Source: an uncultured Bacteroidales bacterium
GTDB lineage: Bacteria; Bacteroidota; Bacteroidia; Bacteroidales; Paludibacteraceae
Direction of reading: 5' to 3'
DNA length: 64,000 bases
Assembly (NCBI GenBank): GCA_902774185.1
Contig: CACYHE010000010.1
Location: forward strand, 1 to 64,000
Made by a program: the position numbers and the translations under genes. The notes under the pieces are model-generated. The model saw only the letters and a list, made by a program, of their open reading frames with translations. It was not told the DNA's origin and searched no databases. This document shows positions 34,218 through 43,074 of the stretch, piece by piece. Within the stretch, counting starts at the first letter, position 1. Every line of letters begins with the position of its first letter.

Positions 34218-36233
34218 ATGGAATATAAGTATATCAATAGGATTGATTCGCCGGCAGATTTGAAGAAGCTGAACGTGGAAGAACTGCCGGAGGTTTGTGC
34301 GGAGTTGCGGCATTTCATCATCGAGGCGCTGAGCACGAATCCGGGGCATCTGGGTTCGTCGTTAGGAACGATCGAGTTGACGGTTGCCTTACATTATGTA
34401 TTCGATACGCCGAACGACAAGTTGGTATGGGATGTGGGTCATCAGGCTTATGCCCACAAGATACTGACCGGCAGGCGGGACCGTTTTCACACGAATCGGC
34501 AATTCAAGGGTCTGTCCCCTTTCACGAACCCGATGGAGAGTGAATACGATGCGTTTATTGCAGGACATGCGAGTAATAGCATATCTGCGGCTTTAGGCCT
34601 TGATATTGCTGAAAAGTTTAGAGTTGAGAGTTCAGAGTTGAGAGAAGTTGAGAGTTCAGAGTTGAGAGAAGTTGAGAGTAGAAAGCCTCGCAATGTGGTA
34701 GCCATCATCGGCGATGGCGCAATGACGGGCGGTTTGGCTTTTGAGGGATTGAACAACACGTCGATGGACAAAAACAATCTGCTCATTGTGCTGAACGATA
34801 ACAACATGGCCATCGACCCGCTCAAAGGCGGTATCACGCAGTACTTGGTTGATCTGACGACGAGCGAAACCTATAACAAATGGCGTTGGCGGCTCTATCA
34901 ATTAGGGGTGAAGTTACACCTGATGAACGAAGAGAAACGGCAACGGATCTTACGGCGTAACAACAACTGGAAAGCGGCTCTGAGCAAACAAGCCAATAAT
35001 ATCTTCACGGGACTTAACATTCGTTATTTCGGTCCTACGGACGGTCACGACGTGATAAGTCTGGTTCGTATCCTGAGTGAGATCAAGAACCACCGCGGTC
35101 CCAAAGTGCTGCATATCATCACGAAAAAAGGCAAAGGTTACGCCCCTGCGGAAAACGACCAGACCGTTTGGCATGCGCCGGGTGAGTTTGACGTTGCCAC
35201 GGGGCAACGATCAGTTGAGAGTTCAAAGTTGAGAGTTGAGAGAAGTGGAGAAGTTAATAGTAGCGAGTTAATAGTTCCTCCCCTTTGGCAAGAGGTGTTT
35301 GGGGAGACGCTGTTGGAGTTGGCGAAGAAGAATGAGAAGATCGTAGGTATCACGCCGGCAATGCCGTCGGGTTGTTCGATGAGTATCATGCAAAAGGAGT
35401 TCCCTGACCGGGTGTTCGATGTGGGTATCGCCGAAGGACATGCCGTAACGTTCAGTGCCGGTTTGGCAAAAGCAGGTATGCTGCCTTACTGCAATGAATA
35501 TTCCACATTCCTCCAGCGTGCTTACGACAATATCGTACATGACGTGGCGCTGCAGAACCTGCATGTCGTGTTCTGTATCGACCGCGCCGGTATCGTAGGT
35601 AACGACGGTGCCACCCACCATGGTCTGTTGGATCTGGCATACTTGAGACCGATCCCGAACATGCAGATATGTGCCCCGCGTACGGCAGAGGACTTACGGC
35701 AGATGATGATACTGGCTGAGAAGTTGGATGGTCCTGTGGCTATACGGTATCCGCGAGGAAGGACACCTCAAGTTGAGAGTTTAGAGTTGAAAGTTGAGAG
35801 AAGTTCTCAAGAAGAAAGTTTAAAGTACGGGAAAGGCGTTAAGTTGCGGGACGGAAAGGATTTTGCGGTATTGACGATAGGGGCGATCGGGAACGTCGTC
35901 GCTGACGCGATTGAAGATTTAAGATTGAAGAATGAAGATTTGAGTATCGCGCATTACGACATGCGGTGGTTAAAACCGCTGGATGAAGAGATACTGCACG
36001 AAGTGGGTAAGAAATACAAGACCATCGTCACTGCCGAAGACGGAATGATCGCCGGTGGTTTGGGCAGTGCCGTCTTGGAATGGATGGCGGATCATGGTTA
36101 TAATCCACGTGTCATTCGTTTGGGTATCAACGATCAGTTTGTCGAACACGGCTCTACCAAAGAGCTTTACCATATGCTTAAATTAGATAAGGAGGGTTTA
36201 TGCGAATCGTTATTGCAGGTGCCGGAGAAGTAG
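34218..36233 (+). CDS. dxs: 1-deoxy-D-xylulose-5-phosphate synthase with four repeat-derived insertions (671 aa)
   Basis: A TPP enzyme condensing pyruvate and glyceraldehyde 3-phosphate, the first step of the MEP isoprenoid pathway. Recognisable are VWDVGHQAYAHKILTGRRD, the TPP motif GDGAMTGG with NDNNMAIDP, and DRAGIVGNDGATHHG. The start is ATG 34218 (MEYKYINRI) after the repeat array. The protein is about 50 residues longer than E. coli DXS. The extra length is four in-frame repeat arrays (34614-34685, 35211-35275, 35770-35825, 35909-35943), which encode runs such as VESSELRE between conserved blocks. Its 3' end overlaps trkA by 34 bp. Confidence 0.95.
   Translation: MEYKYINRIDSPADLKKLNVEELPEVCAELRHFIIEALSTNPGHLGSSLGTIELTVALHYVFDTPNDKLVWDVGHQAYAHKILTGRRDRFHTNRQFKGLSPFTNPMESEYDAFIAGHASNSISAALGLDIAEKFRVESSELREVESSELREVESRKPRNVVAIIGDGAMTGGLAFEGLNNTSMDKNNLLIVLNDNNMAIDPLKGGITQYLVDLTTSETYNKWRWRLYQLGVKLHLMNEEKRQRILRRNNNWKAALSKQANNIFTGLNIRYFGPTDGHDVISLVRILSEIKNHRGPKVLHIITKKGKGYAPAENDQTVWHAPGEFDVATGQRSVESSKLRVERSGEVNSSELIVPPLWQEVFGETLLELAKKNEKIVGITPAMPSGCSMSIMQKEFPDRVFDVGIAEGHAVTFSAGLAKAGMLPYCNEYSTFLQRAYDNIVHDVALQNLHVVFCIDRAGIVGNDGATHHGLLDLAYLRPIPNMQICAPRTAEDLRQMMILAEKLDGPVAIRYPRGRTPQVESLELKVERSSQEESLKYGKGVKLRDGKDFAVLTIGAIGNVVADAIEDLRLKNEDLSIAHYDMRWLKPLDEEILHEVGKKYKTIVTAEDGMIAGGLGSAVLEWMADHGYNPRVIRLGINDQFVEHGSTKELYHMLKLDKEGLCESLLQVPEK
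34614..34685 (+). repeat. AGTTGAGAG array inside dxs
   Basis: Degenerate units GAGTTGAGAGTTCA repeat in frame just before the TPP-binding motif and encode VESSELRE-type repeats. Three more arrays lie at 35211-35275, 35770-35825 and 35909-35943. Confidence 0.8.
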
Positions 36234-37534
36234 GAACACACTTGGCGAAATTGCTGAGTCGTGAAGATATGGAGATCAGTCTGTTGGACGAGCGTCAAGA
36301 CCGTTTAGGGGACTTGAGCGCCAACTACGACATGTTGACCAAGGTAGGCAATCCGACCTCTATTCATGACTTACGGGACGTAGGCGTGAACGGTTGTGAC
36401 CTGTTCATCAGCGTTACGCCGCATGAGACGGAGAACATGACAGCTTGTCTGATTGCCAACAGTCTGGGTGCCAAGCGTACCTTGGCGCGTATTGACAACT
36501 ATGAGTACCTGTTGCCGGAGAATAAGAAGTTCTTCGAGCAGATGGGTCTTAACCATCTGATCTATCCGGAGGTATTAGCCGCCAATGAGATCGAAGAGAG
36601 TCTGCGAACCAACTGGATGCGTTACCACCTGCACCTGGCACAAGGCGCGTTGGAGTTATGCGTGATCAAAGTGCGGACAGGTGCCAAAGTGATCGGTAAG
36701 ACTTTTGCCTCGGGTATCTATAATCATGGCAAATACCGTATCGTCGCCATCAAACGGGATCAGGACACGATTATCCCACGCGGTCAGGACACGGTGGAAG
36801 TAGGCGACATGGTGTATTGCATGTGTCCGAAAGAGAACATGGAGTTTATGCGGGAAGAGTTGGGCAAGTCCAAACGGGAGATCAAGAATGTGATCTTCTT
36901 AGGCGGCGGTCGTATTGCCCGTAAAGCGGCTACCGAACTGATGGACGAGATGAATATCAAGATCATTGAGACGGACCGAGAGTTATGCAATATACTGAGC
37001 GAGAAAGTGCCGAACGCATTGATCATCAATGACGATGGTACGGACATGTCCGTTCTCAAGGAAGAAGGTATCCAAGATGCGGACGCTTTTGTAGCCGTAA
37101 CGGATAGTAGCGAAGCGAATATCTTCGCCTGCCTGGCAGCCAAACGTTTTGGTGTGCGCAAGACCATTGCCGAGGTGGAGAACCTCGATTATATCCCGAT
37201 GGCGGAAGGATTGGATATCGGAACGGTACTTAACAAGAAGACCATTGCGGCCAGTTATATCTACCAGATGTTACTGGATGCCAGCGTACGCGGCGTACAT
37301 AACCTGACGAGTGCGGACGCCGAGATCGTGGAGTTCGAAGCCAAAGAAGGCAGTATGATCACCCGTCGCAAGGTCAAAGAGATGAATCTGCCGAGCGAAG
37401 CCAACATAGGCGGAATCGTTCGTGCAAACGAAGGTATATTAGTCAATGGTGACACGCAGATCATCCCCGGGGATTTGGTGGTATTGTTCTGCAAGAGTCA
37501 TGTGATACGTAACTTAGAGCGGTTCTTCAAATGA
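36200..37534 (+). CDS. trkA: Trk potassium uptake regulator TrkA (444 aa)
   Basis: Peripheral cytoplasmic NAD(H)-binding subunit that gates the TrkH potassium channel. There are two RCK units: Rossmann motif IAGAGEVGTHLA (about 5-16) followed by a TrkA-C region, and a second FLGGGRIARKAA (about 232-243) followed by a second TrkA-C (to 444). DERQDRL and ETDRELC contain the acidic nucleotide-binding ends. It overlaps dxs by 34 bp and trkH by 4 bp (ATGA), so dxs-trkA-trkH form one unit. Confidence 0.95.
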   Translation: MRIVIAGAGEVGTHLAKLLSREDMEISLLDERQDRLGDLSANYDMLTKVGNPTSIHDLRDVGVNGCDLFISVTPHETENMTACLIANSLGAKRTLARIDNYEYLLPENKKFFEQMGLNHLIYPEVLAANEIEESLRTNWMRYHLHLAQGALELCVIKVRTGAKVIGKTFASGIYNHGKYRIVAIKRDQDTIIPRGQDTVEVGDMVYCMCPKENMEFMREELGKSKREIKNVIFLGGGRIARKAATELMDEMNIKIIETDRELCNILSEKVPNALIINDDGTDMSVLKEEGIQDADAFVAVTDSSEANIFACLAAKRFGVRKTIAEVENLDYIPMAEGLDIGTVLNKKTIAASYIYQMLLDASVRGVHNLTSADAEIVEFEAKEGSMITRRKVKEMNLPSEANIGGIVRANEGILVNGDTQIIPGDLVVLFCKSHVIRNLERFFK

Positions 37535-38979
37535 CACGGACGTTTAACTGGCGCATAGTCTTCAAGACCATAGGCGTACTGACAACGCTGGAAGCACTAT
37601 TCATGTTAGTGCCCACTTTTGCTGCGTGGTGGTATCACGAACCCGATTTCGGTGCGTGGGTAGCAGCCAGTGCGATCACATGGATCAGCAGTTGGTGGAT
37701 GGTAGGCGCCGGTCGCAAAGCGGAGAGAAGGGTTGGTGAACGGGAAGGCTACGTGATCGTGGCAACCGTATGGCTTGTCTATTCGCTCTTCGGTATGTTA
37801 CCTTTCTGGTTAAGCGGCACCTTACCGAGTTTCACCGATGCCTGGTACGAGACGATGGCAGGATTCACCACCACCGGTTCGACCGTCTTCACCGACGTAG
37901 CGGCACAGACCCATTCGACACTTCTCTGGCGGTCCATGGCACAATGGATAGGGGGTATGGGTATCATCGTGCTGAGTGTCGCCATCCTGCCGATGTTCGG
38001 TTTAGGCGGCATGCAGCTCTATAGCGCCGAAGTGACGGGTGTCAGTTACGAGAAACTCAGTCCCCGTATCGCCGACACCGCCAAGCATATGTGGTTAACC
38101 TATATCGGTTTGACGATCGCGGAAGGCATCTTACTTTGGGTCTTCGGAATGGGTAAGTTCGACGCTATCTGTCATTCGATGGCGACTATCTCGACGGGTG
38201 GTTTTGCCACGCATAACGACAGTGTGATTGCGTACGGACCATCTATCCAATGGACGATAGCGGTCTTTATGTTGCTGTCCGGTATTAACTTCACGCAGTT
38301 GATCTACCTGTTCCGTGGCAAACCGGAACGGTTGGTGAAAGACGAAGAGACACGGTGGTATGTGAGTGCCTGTATCGTAGCCGGTATCGTGCTGGCGACA
38401 GGTCTGCTGATTCATACCCATATGCTGTCGAGTATCCGAATCGGTCTGTTCACCGCTATCGCGACCATCACCAGTACGGGATTTGTGGCTTCCGACTATA
38501 TGATCTGGCCTCCGGTACTATGGATGTTAGTCTTCTTCCTGATGTTCACCGGCGGTGCGTCGGGTTCGACATCAGGAGGTATGAAATGGGTTCGAATCGC
38601 TATCTTTGCCAAGTCGGCTTTAGCGGAGATCAAACGCCGTATTCACCCCAATGCCGTTATTCCGGTTCGTTTCAACGGCGTGACCATGCGGGAACAGACC
38701 ACCAGTAATATTGTGGCGTTTATGTTCTTCTACGTCATGATCATCGTACTGGCGTCGATCTGTTTCTGTGCTTGCGGAATCGGTTTTGACGAGTCGATCG
38801 GTATCGCGGTGTCGATGATCGGAAACGTAGGCGTGTCGATCGGTCAATGGGGTTCGAGTGGTTGCTATGCAGCCCTACCGGACGTTGCCAAATGGGTAGC
38901 TACGTTTGTGATGTTGATCGGTCGTCTGGAGATTTTCACCGTCTTACTGTTGTTCAGCAAATCGCTTTGGAGGAAATAA
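37531..38979 (+). CDS. trkH: Trk potassium transporter membrane subunit TrkH (482 aa)
   Basis: An integral membrane potassium channel subunit with the four-fold repeat typical of TrkH. Filter-region motifs include AGFTTTGSTVF, MATISTGGFATHN, TITSTGFVASDY and SMIGNVGVSIGQWG. FTGGASGSTSGGMKW is a further family signature. Its length fits the family. The ATG overlaps the trkA stop. Confidence 0.95.
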   Translation: MTRTFNWRIVFKTIGVLTTLEALFMLVPTFAAWWYHEPDFGAWVAASAITWISSWWMVGAGRKAERRVGEREGYVIVATVWLVYSLFGMLPFWLSGTLPSFTDAWYETMAGFTTTGSTVFTDVAAQTHSTLLWRSMAQWIGGMGIIVLSVAILPMFGLGGMQLYSAEVTGVSYEKLSPRIADTAKHMWLTYIGLTIAEGILLWVFGMGKFDAICHSMATISTGGFATHNDSVIAYGPSIQWTIAVFMLLSGINFTQLIYLFRGKPERLVKDEETRWYVSACIVAGIVLATGLLIHTHMLSSIRIGLFTAIATITSTGFVASDYMIWPPVLWMLVFFLMFTGGASGSTSGGMKWVRIAIFAKSALAEIKRRIHPNAVIPVRFNGVTMREQTTSNIVAFMFFYVMIIVLASICFCACGIGFDESIGIAVSMIGNVGVSIGQWGSSGCYAALPDVAKWVATFVMLIGRLEIFTVLLLFSKSLWRK

Positions 38980-39011
38980 AAGTGATTGGTGATATGTGAT
39001 TTGTAAATGTT

Positions 39012-40328
39012 ATGAGGCCGTATAAAGTTCTTCTGTTTTTTGCTTGCGTGTTAGCATGTCTGGCAGCCCTGTGTCTGGTGTTGCCGGGACGTGTTGCGTT
39101 CGCCGGAACGGAAGTACGGTGGCCGACTTTGGCGGAGGTAATGGGGAGCACAGAACACGGGACAGAGGGGATAGAGCTACTAGATACTCTAGATACTCTA
39201 GAGAGACTAGATACGCTAGAGACTCTAGAGACCGCCGATACCGTTGTACCGGAGAAACCAAAACCGGTTGTGCCGCCCAAAGTGGTGGTGGATTCGACGA
39301 TGGATAGTAGGATTTTCTTGCAGTCTTTCTATGCTTCTTTGTCGCAGACAGGCGAACGTCGTGTGCGGGTGTTGCATTACGGAGACAGTCAGATAGAAGA
39401 AGACCGAATGACCATGCAGATCCGTGAAACGCTGCAGAAACGGTACGGTGGGCAGGGGGTTGGTCTGATGCCCTTAGCCCAAACGATCCCTACCCGCACA
39501 ACACGTCAGGAGTTGCAGATGAACGGAAAGATCATCACACCGCAGAACGGTCCCAAACGATATTTGGTCTATGGACCCAAACGCGACCAGCGCAAAGACG
39601 GTTTGTACGGTGTGATGGGTCAGGTAGCTATCATGGCGGACAGCCTGGTAAGCGGTAGTGAGGATATCATAGCCGTTTGCAAACCGCAGATGGAGAGTGC
39701 CCATTATGAACGATGGAAGATCTTTGCGGACAGTACGATTTACTACGAGACGAACGGCGACACGGTGCACTTAAGCGGCAAAGGAGCGGTGTACGGTCTT
39801 TCGCAGGAGAGCGACACGGGTGTGATCGTGGATAACATCCCTATGCGAGGATGTCTCGGGTTGGTGTTCACGAAGATGGACAGCACGCAGTTGGCAACGT
39901 TCTACGCGGAGGAGAATGTGAAATTGATCATTATGCAGTTCGGCGGCAACGCGATACCGTTTAACGAACAACCGAGTACGATCAAAAGCATCGTGAAAGG
40001 ATTACGCGACCAAGTAAGGTACGTACAACGTTGTGCGCCCGAAGCCAGTATCCTGTTTATCGGTCCGAGTGACATGATACGAAAGAAAGACGGCGAATGG
40101 CAGACCTATCCGATGGTTCCGTACATGGATAAATTATTGCGTAAGATGGCGTTGGAAGAGAATATCGCCTATTTCAGTCTGTATAATTGGATGGGAGGAA
40201 GCGGCAGTATGCTGCGTTGGCAAGAAGCAGGTCTGGCAGGCAGTGACGGTGTGCATTTCTACCGTAACGGCGCCAAGAAAGCCGGTAACGCCGTAGTGGA
40301 GTGGATACTGGGAGAAATTAAAAATTAA
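39012..40328 (+). CDS. Membrane-anchored or secreted SGNH/GDSL hydrolase-like protein (438 aa)
   Basis: An N-terminal hydrophobic segment (about 5-30) is a signal or anchor. A repetitive stretch (LLDTLDTLERLDTLETLET, DNA 39176-39232, units CTAGATACT) and a proline linker precede the SGNH domain. Block I is HYGDSQIEED, block III MQFGGNAIP and block V GSDGVHFY, with Ser and Asp/His as the likely triad. It pairs with the downstream MBOAT gene, as in systems that O-acetylate cell-surface polysaccharide or peptidoglycan. The last residues EIKN are encoded by an AATTAAAA array. Confidence 0.8.
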   Translation: MRPYKVLLFFACVLACLAALCLVLPGRVAFAGTEVRWPTLAEVMGSTEHGTEGIELLDTLDTLERLDTLETLETADTVVPEKPKPVVPPKVVVDSTMDSRIFLQSFYASLSQTGERRVRVLHYGDSQIEEDRMTMQIRETLQKRYGGQGVGLMPLAQTIPTRTTRQELQMNGKIITPQNGPKRYLVYGPKRDQRKDGLYGVMGQVAIMADSLVSGSEDIIAVCKPQMESAHYERWKIFADSTIYYETNGDTVHLSGKGAVYGLSQESDTGVIVDNIPMRGCLGLVFTKMDSTQLATFYAEENVKLIIMQFGGNAIPFNEQPSTIKSIVKGLRDQVRYVQRCAPEASILFIGPSDMIRKKDGEWQTYPMVPYMDKLLRKMALEENIAYFSLYNWMGGSGSMLRWQEAGLAGSDGVHFYRNGAKKAGNAVVEWILGEIKN

Positions 40329-40345
40329 AAATTAAAAATTAAGAA

Positions 40346-42241
40346 TTGGATTTCCTATCCCACATATTTGCGTTTGATGCGGATAGTCCGTTGCTATTTA
40401 CTCAGTTCTATTTCTGGGGGTTCTTCGCGTTGGTGTTTGCGCTCTTTGCGCTGATACTAAGTGGTCAGCAATCAGCTATCAGTAATCAGAGAATGCATCT
40501 TCGCAATGTGTACTTGATGTTCGTCAGTTGGTTCTTTTACTACAAGACCAGCGGACTGTTCCTGCTTATTCTGCTTTTCGTCACGCTGAGCGACTGGCTC
40601 ATCGCGCGAGGAATTAAGAATTCAGAATTAAGGATTAAGAAATTTTGGCTTTGCTTGTCGATAATCATCGATTTGGGTTTATTGGCCTATTTCAAGTACG
40701 CCTATTTCTTCACCAACATGATCAATGACCTGTTCGGTACAGGTTTTCGGGTGTTTGATGTGTTTGCTTATGTCGGTAACGGTTTTGCCGAGACAGGTCG
40801 TTTCAGTGTCGATACGATCGTGTTGCCGGTAGGCATCTCGTTCTATATCTTCCAAGTGATCTCCTATACGGCCGATGTGTATCGGGGACGCATCCAACCG
40901 GTGAGGAACATTCTCGATTTTGGTTTCTACGTCAGTTTCTTTCCGCAGCTGGTAGCGGGACCTATCGTGCGCGCCGAAGAGTTCATTCCGCAGTTATACA
41001 AACCGTATCACTTAAGTCGCAGGGCATTCGGTATAGCGGTCTTCTGGATACTGAACGGTTTGGCGAAGAAGATCATCATGTCCGATTATCTGGCGGTGAA
41101 CCTTATTGACCGCGTCTTCGATAATCCGCTTTTGTTTTCGGGATTTGAGAACCTGTTTGCGCTGTTTGCGTACTCGCTGCAGGTTTATGCCGATTTCTCC
41201 GGTTACACGGATATCGCCATCGGTATCGCGATGCTGATGGGATTCTATCTGCCGATGAACTTCAACAGTCCGTACAAGAGTCAGAATCCGCAAGAGTTCT
41301 GGAGACGCTGGCATATGTCGTTGGGCAGATGGCTAAAGACCTATCTCTATATTCCGTTGGGAGGAAACCGCAAGATCGGGTTTGGCACCTATTTCTGGTT
41401 GTCGGTTATTGCCTTGGTCTCTGCCGCATTGACGGGTTGGTGGATATGGATACTGGTTCCGTTTGCCGTGTTTATGGTTGGAGTGTTTGTGTGGGACAAG
41501 ATTATAAGCCATCGGTCATCCGTAATCAGTAATCAGCAGAAACTTCTTTACTCGAACTTGAACTCGTTTATCACGCAGGTGATGGGTGGTTTATGGCATG
41601 GTGCGAGTTGGAACTTTATCATTTGGGGCGGTATCAACGGCATCGGAATGATCATCAATAAGATCTGGCGCGAGACGGGTTGGCATTTACGGTTCGGGGC
41701 GATGACTTTGCTGACCGCAGGTCTGTGCGTACTGGATTACACGACGAACCTTCCGGCATGGCGTCTGTTTGCCGTTTGGGCAGCTATCGTATGGATCGGT
41801 ACGGCAATACGGTATATCTATTTCTTATGCGAAGGTGCCGATAATAAGTTCACCAAGGCGATAGGTACGGCATGGGCGATACTCCAGACTTTTACATTTA
41901 TTACCTTCACGCGTCTGTTCTTCCGGTCCAGCAGCAATCTTGATCCGGCAAGCGCGAATGAGGTAGCATGGTCAACGGCGAAGAATATGGTCAACCAGAT
42001 AGGCGGGGCATGGAATAGTGCGATTATTCCGGATTTCCTTTGGGAGTACCGCTGGGTAGTAGCGATGTTCGTTGCCGGAATGATCATTCACTGGTTACCG
42101 ACGAACTGGAAAAGACGCTATCGGTTATGGTTCGCCAAGATGCCGCTCTGGTTGATGGTGATAGCCGTTTGTATCGCCATCGTGGTCATCTATCAGTTCG
42201 TCACAGCTGACATGCAACCGTTTATTTATTTCCAGTTTTAG
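40346..42241 (+). CDS. MBOAT-family membrane O-acyltransferase (631 aa)
   Basis: A multi-pass membrane protein with the MBOAT signature: FVSFFPQLVAGPIVRAEEF, NSPYKSQNPQEFWRRWHMSL, and the catalytic His in MGGLWHGASWNFIIWGG. It probably moves acetyl groups across the inner membrane for the adjacent SGNH protein. No ATG fits the N-terminus. TTG at 40346-40348, just after an AATTAAAA array, gives the expected start DFLSHIFAFDADSPLLF. Three in-frame arrays (40461-40490, 40611-40644, 41506-41540) insert residues such as QQSAISNQ in loops. Confidence 0.9.
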   Translation: MDFLSHIFAFDADSPLLFTQFYFWGFFALVFALFALILSGQQSAISNQRMHLRNVYLMFVSWFFYYKTSGLFLLILLFVTLSDWLIARGIKNSELRIKKFWLCLSIIIDLGLLAYFKYAYFFTNMINDLFGTGFRVFDVFAYVGNGFAETGRFSVDTIVLPVGISFYIFQVISYTADVYRGRIQPVRNILDFGFYVSFFPQLVAGPIVRAEEFIPQLYKPYHLSRRAFGIAVFWILNGLAKKIIMSDYLAVNLIDRVFDNPLLFSGFENLFALFAYSLQVYADFSGYTDIAIGIAMLMGFYLPMNFNSPYKSQNPQEFWRRWHMSLGRWLKTYLYIPLGGNRKIGFGTYFWLSVIALVSAALTGWWIWILVPFAVFMVGVFVWDKIISHRSSVISNQQKLLYSNLNSFITQVMGGLWHGASWNFIIWGGINGIGMIINKIWRETGWHLRFGAMTLLTAGLCVLDYTTNLPAWRLFAVWAAIVWIGTAIRYIYFLCEGADNKFTKAIGTAWAILQTFTFITFTRLFFRSSSNLDPASANEVAWSTAKNMVNQIGGAWNSAIIPDFLWEYRWVVAMFVAGMIIHWLPTNWKRRYRLWFAKMPLWLMVIAVCIAIVVIYQFVTADMQPFIYFQF

Positions 42242-42242
42242 A

Positions 42243-42288
42243 CCGCCCTACGGGCTGACAGAATACAGAGTACAGAATACAGACCTAT
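42243..42288. repeat. ACAGAATAC array upstream of coaE
   Basis: About three copies of an 8-bp unit (ACAGAATA / ACAGAGTA) lie between the MBOAT stop and the coaE start. It is part of the scattered short-array class. Confidence 0.65.
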
Positions 42289-42289
42289 A

Positions 42290-42886
42290 ATGATTATCGG
42301 AATCACAGGAGGTATTGGCAGTGGGAAATCCACGATCGCGCAGGAGTTGGCAAGGCGAGACTTTGCGGTCTATGACTGTGACCGGGAGGCGAAACGGATT
42401 ATCGCAGAGGATAGCGAGGTAAGGAAGGCGATTGTTGCGTTATTGGGCGAAGAAGCATTTACGGACGGAATGTATAACACGGCATATGTGAGTCAACGGG
42501 TGTTTGCGGATAAGGCGTTATTGGAAAAATTGAATCAGATTGTTCACCCTGCGGTATTAAACGACATCAAACGATTTCAAACAATCTCAAACAATCTCAA
42601 ACCTCTCTTCGTGGAGTCGGCTATCTTATATGAGGCGGGATTGGATACCCTATGCGATAAAGTGATTGTAGTGGACGCGCCGGAAGAGGTTCGTATTGCG
42701 CGCACTATTGCAAGGGATTATGGAAATGATGCTTCCCCCGACAATATAGATAAGGTACGCGCGCGTGTAAAGGCACAGCGAGTTTTCAGTAATCAGTCTT
42801 CAGCAGTCAGTTTTGTAGTAAAAAACGACGGAAAGGTATCTGTTAAGGATTTAGTGGAAAACGTACTGAATTGGCTGAAAAAGTAA
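42290..42886 (+). CDS. coaE: Dephospho-CoA kinase (198 aa)
   Basis: Phosphorylates dephospho-CoA in the last step of coenzyme A synthesis. The P-loop GITGGIGSGKS (4-14) and DCDREAKRI, HPAV and FVESAILYEAG are family motifs. Two in-frame arrays are inserted: 42566-42602 (CAAACAATCT units) after HPAVLND, and 42782-42813 (CAGTAATCAGT type) near the C-terminus. Bases 42721-42779 recur at 44144-44202, where an alternative coaE 3' end follows. The present C-terminus therefore appears to have been exchanged when the 42.8-44.1 kb islet came in. Confidence 0.93.
   Translation: MIIGITGGIGSGKSTIAQELARRDFAVYDCDREAKRIIAEDSEVRKAIVALLGEEAFTDGMYNTAYVSQRVFADKALLEKLNQIVHPAVLNDIKRFQTISNNLKPLFVESAILYEAGLDTLCDKVIVVDAPEEVRIARTIARDYGNDASPDNIDKVRARVKAQRVFSNQSSAVSFVVKNDGKVSVKDLVENVLNWLKK
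42721..42779 (+). repeat. 59-bp direct repeat, copy 1 (inside coaE)
   Basis: It matches 44144-44202 at 57 of 59 positions. The two copies bound a 1.4-kb islet holding the coaE 3' end, the ORF6N gene and a lipoprotein gene fragment. Confidence 0.85.
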
Positions 42887-42892
42887 AATAAA

Positions 42893-42924
42893 TTTGCATA
42901 TATCAGAAAAAAGCAGTACCTTTG
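42893..42924 (+). promoter_or_regulatory. Promoter of the ORF6N gene
   Basis: TTTG at 42893-42896, a 20-bp spacer, then TACCTTTG at 42917-42924. The whole box is almost identical to the dxs promoter. A leader of about 145 nt with direct repeats and a hairpin follows before the ATG at 43075. Confidence 0.75.
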
Positions 42925-42976
42925 CAACGCAAAGTTTGTTTAATGCAAACGTGCCCTCAGAGCAGGACAAGTTTTA

Positions 42977-43064
42977 AGGTGCCAAAATGGCATCACAAAC
43001 TAAGAGAAAAATGCTCTTATTTAATTGATTATGAATTTTGAGGTGCCAAAATGGCATCACAAAC
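42977..43064 (+). promoter_or_regulatory. Direct repeats with TGCCAAAATGGCA palindrome flanking a hairpin
   Basis: Identical 24-bp repeats at 42977-43000 and 43041-43064 each contain the palindrome TGCCA-AAA-TGGCA. Between them is the hairpin TAAGAG-N7-CTCTTA (43001-43019). They lie in the leader of the ORF6N gene and are good candidates for an autoregulatory binding site of its product. Confidence 0.6.
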
Positions 43065-43074
43065 ATGAAATAGT

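Noticed and set aside
34614-35943. Short arrays as CRISPR or as leucine-zipper-coding repeats
   Set aside because: Units are 7-10 bp with no spacers, so not CRISPR. The encoded peptides lack a heptad hydrophobic pattern and the same units occur in non-coding gaps.
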